Positions 1 through 5,702 are shown, counted from the first letter of the stretch. The stretch is 8,776 nt of DNA from Syntrophobacterales bacterium (GCA_023229795.1 JALNYP010000111.1:1-8776), one strand, 5' to 3'. Numbers and translations: made by a program. The notes: a model not told the origin generated them from the sequence alone.

Positions 1-435
1 CAGCAGGTCCCGGTCCTGGGCCTCCTTCAGATCCAGGGGTTCGGCCCGGTCCACCAGGCGGGGATTGGGCAGCAGCCCCAGGGCCCGGCGAATCTCGCTG
101 TTGATTTCCTCCCAACCCTTGAACTGCAGCACCGCCTGGGGTTCCGGGCCCGGCTGCACCCGGGTGATCATGGCGGTGAGGATGCCGGCGCCCCGGCGCA
201 AGAGGTCCTGGCCCACCAGGGCGTTGATCATGGTGCTTTTGCCGGACTTGACCGCGCCCACCGTCGCCACCCGGCAGGTATCCTCCGACACGTGGGCCTG
301 GACCTGGGACAACACCTTTTGCCAGTGTTGGCCCTGGACCGCGGCCTGGGGGAAGAGATCGATCCACTCCCGGGCCATCTCCATGAGACGGCCGATCTCC
401 TCCAGGAAGAGCTGGTGGGCTTGCGACTCCGGCAT
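1..435 (-). CDS. Dynamin-like GTPase, N-terminal part (truncated by window edge)
   Basis: The first 145 residues are visible and the reading frame continues past base 1 without a stop. A P-loop (Walker A) reads GAVKSGKST at residues 60-68, followed by INALVGQDLL and a threonine-containing stretch ILTAMIT (85-91) where the G2 switch I threonine is expected. This spacing, with a helical N-terminal arm of about 50 residues before the P-loop, is typical of bacterial dynamin-family GTPases, which hydrolyse GTP and often remodel or tether membranes. The ATG at 435 is favoured because an in-frame TAA lies seven codons upstream; the Shine-Dalgarno is weak. It begins 41 bp after the yajC stop on the same strand and so is probably cotranscribed with queA-tgt-yajC. 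The G3 and G4 motifs and any membrane-binding region lie outside the window, so another P-loop GTPase family cannot be fully excluded. Confidence 0.8.
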   Translation of the reverse strand, partial: MPESQAHQLFLEEIGRLMEMAREWIDLFPQAAVQGQHWQKVLSQVQAHVSEDTCRVATVGAVKSGKSTMINALVGQDLLRRGAGILTAMITRVQPGPEPQAVLQFKGWEEINSEIRRALGLLPNPRLVDRAEPLDLKEAQDRDLL

Positions 436-476
436 GTTAATCCCGACTGATTGTTAAAGACTGGGGGCGCGCCGGC

Positions 477-800
477 TTAGCTGCCGCCTTTCTTGGGAGC
501 GAACCCGGCGATATAAGGACGGCCCATTTGGATGCGCACCTTATCGGCGATTTCCACGTTCACCATCTGGTCGTCAATATTGATGATGGTGCCGATGATG
601 CCGCCGCTGGTGATGATGCGATCGCCACTTTTCAGGTTGTCCAAGAGCGCCTTGTGTTCTTTGGCCTTTTTCTGTTGGGGCCGGATCAGCAGAAAATAAA
701 AGATCACGACCATAAAGAGCATGGGAACGACGAAACTCCACATCGGGCTAGACTCGGGGGCGCCGCCTGCGGCAGCCTGGGCAAAAGCCATATTAACCAC
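477..800 (-). CDS. yajC: Preprotein translocase accessory subunit YajC
   Basis: A small inner-membrane protein that associates with SecDF and the SecYEG translocon. It has a short N-terminus, one hydrophobic membrane segment (about residues 21-39), then the YajC hallmark LIRPQQKKAKEH (38-49), and a small cytosolic domain with the conserved GDRIITSGGIIGTI pattern (59-72). The length of 107 aa matches the family (about 110). Start choice: the GTG at 800 sits 8 bases after a GGAGG Shine-Dalgarno and would overlap the tgt stop by 8 bases. An ATG at 791 (104 aa) is in the same frame but about 14-17 bases from the purine tract, so the GTG is preferred though not certain. An ATG at 854 is also in frame but lies well inside tgt and is unlikely. 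Gene order queA-tgt-yajC is the classical one, but secD/secF do not follow; a dynamin-like GTPase does. Confidence 0.93.
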   Translation of the reverse strand: MVNMAFAQAAAGGAPESSPMWSFVVPMLFMVVIFYFLLIRPQQKKAKEHKALLDNLKSGDRIITSGGIIGTIINIDDQMVNVEIADKVRIQMGRPYIAGFAPKKGGS

Positions 801-1917
801 TCGTACTCCCTCCCTCACAACGATTTTGGTAGAATTCCCGGCGAAACGCGGCAAACCGGTCTTGGACGATGGCTTGCCGCATATTATCCATCAACTGCAA
901 ATAGTAATACAAATTATGCAAAGTTAAAAGGCGGTAGGCCAGAATTTCTCTCGCCATATAGAGATGCCGCAGATAGGCCCGGGAGTAATGCCGGCACGTA
1001 TAGCAGCCGCAGGCCGCATCCAGGGGGCCGGGGTCAGCGCCATGCACCGCGTTTTTGATGACCACTCTGCCGGTCGAGGTAAAGGCCATGCCGTTCCGGG
1101 CGTTTCTCGTGGGCATGACGCAGTCGAACATATCCACCCCCCGGGCCACGCCCTCCACCAGGTCTTCCGGGGTGCCCACCCCCATAAGGTAACGGGGCTT
1201 ATCCTCGGGCAACTCCGGGGTGGTGGCCTCCAGCATGGCGAACATGAGTTCCTTGGGCTCGCCCACGCTTAAGCCGCCGATGGCATAACCGTCGAAGTTA
1301 AGCTCCCGCATGGCCTGGGCCTGCTCCCGGCGCAACTCCGGGAACATGCCGCCCTGCACCACGGGGAACAGGGCCGCGTCGGGACTGGTCCTGGCCGCCC
1401 GGGAGCGCGCCGCCCACTTCAGGGTTAGGGCCGCAGCGCCCCTGACTTCGGCCTCCGGGGCCGGATAACCGGGACACTCATCCAGGCAGATCATGATGTC
1501 CACGCCCAGGTCTTCCTGGAGGCCCACCACGGTTTCCGGGTCCAGGAAATGGCTGGAGCCGTCCAGATGCGACCGGAAGGTGACGCCTGCGTCGGTGATG
1601 GTGCGGAAGGGCGCCAGGCTGAAAATCTGGAAGCCGCCGGAGTCGGTAAGGATAAGCCCGTCCCAGTGCATGAAGCGGTGCAGCCCGCCTAAGGCCGCAA
1701 TGGCCGGGACCCCCGGCCTCAGATAGAGATGATAAGTGTTGCTCAGGATGAGGCCGGCGCCGATGTCCCGCAAGTCCTCCGGCGTCAAGGTCTTCACCGT
1801 GGCATAGGTGCCCACGGGCATAAAGACCGGAGTGGGCACGACCCCCCGGGGCGTCCTGATCTCCCCCAACCGGGGCCCCGCCGGGCCAGTGGCTTTTATG
1901 AGATGAAAGTCAAACAT
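793..1917 (-). CDS. tgt: tRNA-guanine transglycosylase (queuine tRNA-ribosyltransferase)
   Basis: Exchanges guanine-34 in the anticodon of GUN-anticodon tRNAs for preQ1, the committed tRNA step of queuosine synthesis. The protein is 374 aa, full length for bacterial Tgt (about 375). Visible motifs are ILTDSGGFQ with the general acid/base Asp92, LDECPGYPA (145-153) with the bacterial-type substrate-pocket Asp146/Cys148, GGLSVGE (214-220), and MFDCVMPTRNARNG (263-276) with the nucleophilic Asp265. The zinc site is Cys303, Cys305, Cys308 and His334, in the standard C-x-C-x2-C-x25-H arrangement. No key residue is missing. The ATG at 1917 gives the normal N-terminus; no convincing Shine-Dalgarno precedes it, which may mean translation is partly coupled or otherwise controlled. 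It lies 86 bp after queA, whose enzyme acts next on the same tRNA, and its end meets yajC. Confidence 0.97.
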   Translation of the reverse strand: MFDFHLIKATGPAGPRLGEIRTPRGVVPTPVFMPVGTYATVKTLTPEDLRDIGAGLILSNTYHLYLRPGVPAIAALGGLHRFMHWDGLILTDSGGFQIFSLAPFRTITDAGVTFRSHLDGSSHFLDPETVVGLQEDLGVDIMICLDECPGYPAPEAEVRGAAALTLKWAARSRAARTSPDAALFPVVQGGMFPELRREQAQAMRELNFDGYAIGGLSVGEPKELMFAMLEATTPELPEDKPRYLMGVGTPEDLVEGVARGVDMFDCVMPTRNARNGMAFTSTGRVVIKNAVHGADPGPLDAACGCYTCRHYSRAYLRHLYMAREILAYRLLTLHNLYYYLQLMDNMRQAIVQDRFAAFRREFYQNRCEGGSTSG

Positions 1918-1974
1918 AGAAAGGCATCTTTTGAGGAAAGGCGCCGGGAGCAGGGGACCGGCTTAGAATCTTTT

Positions 1975-1997
1975 CCCGGACCCCATCCCCCCATCCC
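1975..1997 (-). other. G-quadruplex motif in the queA-tgt spacer
   Basis: On the minus strand, which is the RNA sense for this operon, the spacer between the queA stop and the tgt start contains four G-runs: GGG, GGGGGG, GGGG and GGG, separated by loops of 2, 2 and 3 bases. This meets the usual G3+N1-7 quadruplex rule with very short loops, so a stable RNA (and DNA) quadruplex is plausible. It would lie about 58 bases upstream of the tgt start codon. No function is shown by the sequence; G-rich tracts in a GC-rich genome can be fortuitous. Confidence 0.5.
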
Positions 1998-2003
1998 GCA
2001 AAT

Positions 2004-3044
2004 TTATAAAATCAACATACAATCGCCATAGCTATAAAACCGGTAGCGCTCCTGCACGGCCGCGGCGTAGGCTTGCCTAATCAAGTCCCGCCCGGCGAAG
2101 GCGCTGACCAGGAGCAACAGCGTGGACTTGGGCAAATGAAAGTTGGTGAGCAACCGGTCCACGGCCTGAAACTGATAGCCTGGATAAATAAAGAGGTCGC
2201 ACCAGCCTCGTTGGGCCTGAAACCCTTCCGTCGCGGCGCAAGATTCCAGCACGCGCACGCTGGTGGTGCCCACCGCCACCAGGCGCTTGCCTGCCGCCTT
2301 GGCGGCGTTGAGGCGGGCCGCCGCGGCCGCGGATAACTCGAAGTATTCCGGCAGCATCCGGTGCCGGGTAAAGTCGTCCTGGCGCACCGGCATGAAGGTC
2401 CCCGGCCCCACGTGCAGGGTGATGGGCACCATCTCGACGCCCCGCTCGGCCAGCTCTCGCCTTACCGCGTCGGTGAAGTGCAGCCCCGCGGTAGGACAGG
2501 CCACCGCCCCGGCCCGGTCGGCGAACACCGTCTGATACGTCTCCCGGTCCGCCGCGGCTGCGGCCCGGTGGATATACGGCGGCAGGGGGACTTCCCCGGC
2601 GGCCAGCACCGCGGCCACCGCGTCCCCGCCGGGGCAGGTGAAGCGCACCTCGGTCACCCCCGGTTCGGGCAGGGCCAGGACCTCGGCCGCCAGCTCCGCC
2701 CCGAAATGCAGGGTTTGTCCGACCTTAAGGCGCCCCCGATGGGTGGCCCGGGCCCGGGCCGCGCCGCCGCCGTCTTCGGCCTCCGGCAGGTGGTGCAGGA
2801 GCAGCTCCACCTTGCCGCCGCTGTCCTTGCGGCCGTTCAGGCGGGCCGGAAAGACCCGGGTGTCGTTGACCACCAGGACGTCATTCTCGTCCAGCCAGAA
2901 GGAAAGGTCGCGGAACCGGGCGTGGCTCATCTCCCCGCCGGCGCGTCTGAGCACCAGGAGCCGGGAGGCGTCCCGTTCCCCCAGGGGATATTGAGCCACC
3001 AACTCCGGCGGCAAAAAATAATCGTAATCCTGAATCAGGTCCAT
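2004..3044 (-). CDS. queA: S-adenosylmethionine:tRNA ribosyltransferase-isomerase
   Basis: Transfers and isomerises the ribosyl group of S-adenosylmethionine onto preQ1-modified tRNA, giving epoxyqueuosine; it acts directly after Tgt. From the ATG at 3044 the product is 346 aa, a normal QueA length. Recognisable stretches are LPPELVAQYPL near the N-terminus (11-21), VVNDTRVFPARL (58-69), PLPPYIHR (153-160), the core AVACPTAGLHFT (180-191), HVGPGTFMPVR (211-221), VGTTSVRVLES (258-268), LLTNFHLPKSTLLLLVSAF (298-316) and the end YRFYSYGDCMLIL. Start is ambiguous because a 21-bp tandem duplication gives in-frame candidates: GTG 3071, ATG 3065, GTG 3050 and ATG 3044. The last is chosen because it leaves the usual short extension before the conserved core; both ATGs share the same weak GAG-type ribosome site. 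It is the first gene of the minus-strand operon and diverges from lolA. Confidence 0.96.
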   Translation of the reverse strand: MDLIQDYDYFLPPELVAQYPLGERDASRLLVLRRAGGEMSHARFRDLSFWLDENDVLVVNDTRVFPARLNGRKDSGGKVELLLHHLPEAEDGGGAARARATHRGRLKVGQTLHFGAELAAEVLALPEPGVTEVRFTCPGGDAVAAVLAAGEVPLPPYIHRAAAAADRETYQTVFADRAGAVACPTAGLHFTDAVRRELAERGVEMVPITLHVGPGTFMPVRQDDFTRHRMLPEYFELSAAAAARLNAAKAAGKRLVAVGTTSVRVLESCAATEGFQAQRGWCDLFIYPGYQFQAVDRLLTNFHLPKSTLLLLVSAFAGRDLIRQAYAAAVQERYRFYSYGDCMLIL

Positions 3045-3076
3045 CGCCACTCTATTCAGGTCCATCGCCACTCTAT
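3035..3076. repeat. Perfect 21-bp tandem duplication over the queA start
   Basis: Two identical, adjacent 21-base units occupy 3035-3055 and 3056-3076. Each contains, on the minus strand, the same weak purine tract, a GTG and an ATG, so the duplication copies the queA translation initiation site in frame (seven codons). Starting at the outer copy would add VAMDLNR-type residues to the N-terminus without disturbing the enzyme core. Exact identity of the copies suggests a recent event or an unstable slippage locus. Confidence 0.9.
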
Positions 3077-3101
3077 AAGGACAATGTGAAGGAAAATGTG
3101 G

Positions 3102-3150
3102 CGCCGCCGCCCCGGCGGCGTGCCGGTGGCACAGGCTTTCCAGCCTGTGC
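3102..3150. repeat. Two adjacent GC-rich hairpins in the queA-lolA divergent gap
   Basis: Within the 238-bp gap between the divergent queA and lolA starts are two hairpins. The first has a 7-bp stem CGCCGCC/GGCGGCG with a 5-base loop (3102-3120). The second has a perfect 9-bp stem GCACAGGCT/AGCCTGTGC with loop TTCC (3129-3150). Neither is followed by a T tract on either strand, so they do not look like intrinsic terminators. They resemble REP-type intergenic palindromes; this is inferred from form only. They lie between the two outward-facing genes and upstream of the lolA promoter. Confidence 0.6.
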
Positions 3151-3206
3151 GAAACGGTGTCCCGGTCATAGCCAGCCGCGCCGTCCCCAGCAAGCCGCCA
3201 GGAATA

Positions 3207-3215
3207 TGCTATAAT
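3207..3215 (+). promoter_or_regulatory. Extended -10 promoter for lolA
   Basis: The sequence TGCTATAAT is a perfect extended -10 element (TGn followed by TATAAT at 3210-3215). No good -35 hexamer stands 16-18 bases upstream, which is consistent with extended -10 promoters. Transcription would begin near 3222 and leave a leader of about 60 bases before the preferred lolA start. Confidence 0.6.
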
Positions 3216-3282
3216 TGACGCAGACTATTGCATCTGGTAAGTTTAACCCAGACATTTTTTCGTGCAAGGACAGACACCTATC

Positions 3283-3951
3283 GTGACTCGTAAAATATTG
3301 TTGGCATCATTGGCGTTGCTGCTCTGCCTGTGGTCCATCCCGGCCGGGGCCGAAGTCACCCCGGAAGCGGTGATGACCCGGGTGCAGACCCAATACGATA
3401 AAGCCGGGGGCTTCCAGGCCCGCTTTCGCCAAGAATCACTCCTCAAGGCCGCCGGCCGGACGGATTCGGCCGCGGGGTGGATGTATTTCATGAAACCCTG
3501 CCGCATGCGCTGGCAGTACGAGACCCCGCCGACCCAGAAAAAAGAGATCGTCTCCGACGGCCGGCTGGTGTGGATGTACATGCCCGCCGACGGCATGGTT
3601 ATGGTCTATAAGCTGGACAAGGTGCTGCGCTCTGATCTGGTCATGCGGTTTTTCTCCGGCATGGGCCAGTTCCAGAAGGACTTCAACGTCTCCTGGCAGC
3701 GGCCGCCCCGGGAAGGCACGGCCTTCGTCATCAATCTCTATCCCAAGAAAGAGCAGGCGGAGCTGAAGCGCCTCACCCTGACCATCAACCCCAACACCTA
3801 TCTGGTGGAGCGGCTGGAATTTACCAATGCCCTGGGCGAGGAAAGCCGCTTCGATTTTACCCAGGTGAAACTGGAAGTGCCCATGGGGCGCGAGTTCTTC
3901 AGCTTCAGCCCGCCGCCGGGGGTCCAGGTGGTGCGGGACACGGGCTCTTGA
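3283..3951 (+). CDS. lolA: Outer-membrane lipoprotein carrier protein LolA
   Basis: A periplasmic chaperone that takes lipoproteins released by the LolCDE transporter and delivers them to the outer membrane. From the GTG at 3283 the product is 222 aa with a clean Sec signal peptide: basic n-region TRK, a hydrophobic core, and likely cleavage after AGA (residues 21-23). The LolA pattern follows: FQARFRQES (44-52, containing the conserved Phe/Arg-Gln strand), GWMYFMKPCRMRWQYETP (65-82), VSDGRLVWMYMP (90-101) and the late TLTINPNTYLVERLEF (165-180) and FDFTQVKLEVP (190-200). A GTG at 3262 would add seven residues before the basic n-region; it has no ribosome site, whereas an AGGA lies 12 bases before 3283, so the shorter form is preferred. 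The usual Gly of the RPGKFRW-type strand is Cys73 here. It is separated from nadA by 132 bp and is probably an independent unit. Confidence 0.88.
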   Translation: MTRKILLASLALLLCLWSIPAGAEVTPEAVMTRVQTQYDKAGGFQARFRQESLLKAAGRTDSAAGWMYFMKPCRMRWQYETPPTQKKEIVSDGRLVWMYMPADGMVMVYKLDKVLRSDLVMRFFSGMGQFQKDFNVSWQRPPREGTAFVINLYPKKEQAELKRLTLTINPNTYLVERLEFTNALGEESRFDFTQVKLEVPMGREFFSFSPPPGVQVVRDTGS

Positions 3952-3994
3952 GGCCTGGGCTGTACTTGCCCGCTGCTTATCAGCTAAAACCATC

Positions 3995-4046
3995 GTAGGG
4001 GCGGACCTGCGTGTCCGCCCGGGACCGACACTTAGGCCGGCCCTTA
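3995..4046. repeat. REP-like palindromic repeat, copy A (lolA-nadA gap)
   Basis: After GTAGG comes a perfect 8-bp hairpin, GGGCGGAC/GTCCGCCC, with six-base loop CTGCGT (3999-4020). A second, degenerate hairpin follows around loop ACTTAG (about 4021-4043), with mismatched arms. The same arrangement, with an intact second hairpin, recurs at 5554-5611. No T tract follows. The form suggests a dispersed REP/BIME-like element, although only two copies are visible here. Confidence 0.72.
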
Positions 4047-4057
4047 CCTGAAGGTTT

Positions 4058-4071
4058 GAAGTCTAGACTTC
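4058..4071. promoter_or_regulatory. 14-bp perfect palindrome just upstream of nadA
   Basis: GAAGTCTAGACTTC is a perfect 14-bp palindrome ending 12 bases before the nadA ATG. With only a CTAG centre it looks more like a binding site for a dimeric regulator than an RNA hairpin, and its place fits an operator or a translation-blocking site. No regulator is identified in the window, and nadA shows no clear Shine-Dalgarno. Confidence 0.4.
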
Positions 4072-4083
4072 GAAAGCAAAACC

Positions 4084-4998
4084 ATGGAATTCAGCGAACA
4101 GCAAAAAGAGGTGCGGCGCTGGCTGGAACGGCGCCGGGGGATTCTCCTGGCCCATAATTATCAGCCGGGCGAAATTCAGGACGTGGCCGATTTTTTAGGC
4201 GACTCCCTGGCCTTATCCATGACTGCCGCCCAGACCCCGGCCGAGGTCATCGTCTTCTGCGGGGTTCATTTCATGGCGGAAACCGCGGCTATCCTCTGCC
4301 CGGACAAGACCGTGCTCCTGCCCCGGGAAGACGTGGGCTGCTACATGGCCGCCACCATCACCGCGGCCCAGCTCAGGGCCCGGAAAGCCGAACTGCCCGG
4401 CGTGCCGGTGGTCACCTATGTCAATTCCACCGCGGCGGTCAAGGCCGAAAGCGATATCTGCTGCACCTCCGCTAACGTCGTCCCGGTTGTCAATTCTTTG
4501 ACATCCCCCCGGGTCCTGATGGTCCCGGACCGCAATCTGGCTCTCTATACCGCCCGCCGCACCAGCAAAGAAGTGCTCTACTGGGACGGCTGCTGCAACG
4601 TCCACGACCGCCTGACTCCCGCCGAGGTTAAGGCCTGCCAGGCCGCGCACCCCGAGGCCATGTTCATCGCCCACCCGGAATGCCGCCCTGAAGTCCTGGA
4701 CCTGGCCCAGGCCATCCGCAGCACCAGCGGCATGCTCCAGTTGGTGCGGGAGTCCACCGGACGAGAATTCATCATCGGCACGGAAATGGGGATTCTCCAT
4801 ACCTTGCGGAAAGAAAACCCGGATAAACTCTTTTACTCTCCCTCCTCCCACCTCTTGTGCCCGGACATGAAACGCATCAGCCTGGCGGACATCATCGAGG
4901 CCCTCAAAGAGAACCATTACCAGATCACGGTGCCGGAAGAGATCCGGCGTCCGGCCCTGCTGGCGGTGGAGCGCATGCTGGCCGTGCCCCGGGATTAA
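4084..4998 (+). CDS. nadA: Quinolinate synthase A
   Basis: Condenses iminoaspartate with dihydroxyacetone phosphate to quinolinate, the precursor of NAD, using a 4Fe-4S cluster in the cytoplasm. The 304-aa length matches the shorter NadA form (about 300 aa). Three pseudo-symmetric domains are visible. Cluster ligands by family position are Cys86 (in DVGCYMA), Cys171 (in WDGCCNVH) and Cys259 (in HLLCPDMKR). Active-site residues are His24 and Tyr26 in AHNYQ, the YVNSTAAVKAESDICCTSAN segment (112-131) and His197/Glu199 in AHPEC. IGTEMGILHTL (231-241) is also typical. Cys170 beside Cys171 is an extra cysteine. The ATG at 4084 gives the expected N-terminus, but there is no obvious ribosome-binding site. 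nadB and nadC are not in the window. It lies downstream of lolA in the same direction, behind a palindromic repeat and a 14-bp palindrome. Confidence 0.97.
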   Translation: MEFSEQQKEVRRWLERRRGILLAHNYQPGEIQDVADFLGDSLALSMTAAQTPAEVIVFCGVHFMAETAAILCPDKTVLLPREDVGCYMAATITAAQLRARKAELPGVPVVTYVNSTAAVKAESDICCTSANVVPVVNSLTSPRVLMVPDRNLALYTARRTSKEVLYWDGCCNVHDRLTPAEVKACQAAHPEAMFIAHPECRPEVLDLAQAIRSTSGMLQLVRESTGREFIIGTEMGILHTLRKENPDKLFYSPSSHLLCPDMKRISLADIIEALKENHYQITVPEEIRRPALLAVERMLAVPRD

Positions 4999-5041
4999 CT
5001 TTCCCCCCAGGTCCTGGCGCGAACTTGGCCCGCTTCTTGCT

Positions 5042-5078
5042 TATTTCCCTGGTGAAGGTATCGGTCAGAAGGGAAATA
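5042..5078 (+). promoter_or_regulatory. Inverted repeat covering the ribosome-binding site of the HisKA-like gene
   Basis: TATTTCCCT (5042-5050) and AGGGAAATA (5070-5078) are perfect 9-bp complements separated by 19 bases. The right arm contains the AAGGGA Shine-Dalgarno and the A of the ATG start of the next gene, so in mRNA the stem would hide the initiation site. This could act as a translational switch or thermosensor-like element. The function is inferred; a chance repeat is possible. Confidence 0.5.
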
Positions 5079-5347
5079 TGGATATGAAAGCCAGCCCCTC
5101 GTCTCACTACGAGCATATCAGCCATTTTTTGCATGATCTGGCCCAGCCCCTGGCGGCGGTGACCGGCCTGGTGGATCTCTTGCTGCTGGAACTGGATGAG
5201 AAGGACCGGATCTTTAAAGAGGTCCAGTTGATCAGCCAGCAACTGGAGGAAGTGCTCCAGATTATCGGAGAAATCCGCCGGATCGCCCGGGAGGCCGCCG
5301 ACCAGGAACGCAAATCCCGGCCACCGCTCCAACCGCCGCTCTCCTAA
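5078..5347 (+). CDS. Stand-alone HisKA (DHp)-like phosphoacceptor domain protein
   Basis: An 89-aa protein of no recognised named family that reads as little more than the dimerisation/histidine-phosphotransfer helices of a sensor kinase. The H-box is HDLAQPLAAVTGLVDLLL (19-36), with the candidate phosphoacceptor His19 followed by Asp20 and by Pro24 at the canonical +5 position; it resembles the HELNQPLAAV-type H-boxes of FixL-like kinases. A short acidic turn (ELDEKDRI, 38-45) and a second helix follow (about 46-74), giving the expected helical hairpin. The C-terminal tail is basic and proline-rich. There is no sensor domain and no ATPase N- or G-box. The three plus-strand frames just downstream also show none, so a simple frameshifted kinase is not seen. 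It lies 79 bp after nadA with a good AAGGG ribosome site. It could be a phosphotransfer intermediate, a dominant modulator of a kinase, or a kinase remnant. Confidence 0.7.
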   Translation: MDMKASPSSHYEHISHFLHDLAQPLAAVTGLVDLLLLELDEKDRIFKEVQLISQQLEEVLQIIGEIRRIAREAADQERKSRPPLQPPLS

Positions 5348-5702
5348 AGTCGCCGGTCCCGAACGGCGGCTTGGGGGCCGGTTCAGTCCTGAGGCAGCGA
5401 GCCTCGTCCCGTTCTTGTCTGGCGCCTTTGCCTGCCGCCGGTCTTTGGCCCTTGCCAACCCCGCCAAAACCCCCTATCATGTTAACCAGAGCAGGCGGCC
5501 GCCACGGCGGCCTGTCATACCAGGTTGCGCTTCATAGTAAAGAAGCCTGGCCTGTAGGGGCGCACCTGCGTGTGCGCCCTGCCTTGAGGGCGGACATTTA
5601 GGTCCGCCCCTGCTGCGCAGCTTTATATTACGCGGTTGTAGAACTGCTAAGTTGTCATCTTAAAGGGCCGATAATCGGCTTTCCCTGCATCGGGGCACCG
5701 GC
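5348..5702. other. 355-bp intergenic region before ligA
   Basis: No convincing gene lies here; frames that are open have no ribosome site and run through palindromic repeats. What is visible: a small GAGGC/GCCTC hairpin (5391-5405), a GC-rich hairpin GGCCGC/GCGGCC with loop CACG (5497-5512), the REP-like double hairpin at 5554-5611, and a short hairpin GCCGA/TCGGC with loop TAA (5667-5679), followed by only three T, 23 bases before the ligA ATG. The stretch around 5620-5665 is the only AT-rich part and probably holds the ligA promoter, but no hexamer pair is good enough to call. Confidence 0.6.
5554..5611. repeat. REP-like palindromic repeat, copy B (double hairpin before ligA)
   Basis: This copy has GTAGG, then a perfect 8-bp hairpin GGGCGCAC/GTGCGCCC with loop CTGCGT (5558-5579), an 8-base spacer, then a second perfect 8-bp hairpin GGGCGGAC/GTCCGCCC with loop ATTTAG (5588-5609). 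Outer bases AGGGGCG and CGCCCCT are also complementary. Against copy A at 3995-4046 the first stem differs by a paired G-C to C-G exchange while the loop is identical, which points to selection on structure or to mobilisation of folded DNA. Confidence 0.78.

Noticed and set aside
528..1058. A 176-codon plus-strand open frame across yajC and tgt
   Set aside because: It lies opposite two well-supported genes, has no ribosome site and no recognisable motif.
2361..3089. A 242-codon open frame on the plus strand opposite queA
   Set aside because: It is antisense to a clear queA and its product is low-complexity, rich in G, P, R, H and Q, as expected from the GC-rich opposite strand; no domain is recognised.
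3045..3125. A preQ1 riboswitch upstream of queA
   Set aside because: The leader shows GC hairpins and the 21-bp repeat but not the compact preQ1 aptamer pattern with its A-rich tail; these genes act after preQ1 in any case.
3995..4046. CRISPR repeats
   Set aside because: The palindromic repeats are two distant copies without regular unique spacers or cas genes.
3952..4083. An NAD-sensing nadA-type riboswitch upstream of nadA
   Set aside because: The gap is explained by a REP-like repeat and a palindrome; no conserved aptamer core could be recognised by eye.
5371..5601. Plus-strand open frame in the gap before ligA
   Set aside because: It starts with TTG, has no ribosome site, resembles no family, and reads through the palindromic repeat.
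5667..5682. Intrinsic terminator before ligA (GCCGA/TCGGC hairpin plus TTT)
   Set aside because: The stem is only 5 bp and the T tract only three bases, and it sits just before the ligA start.
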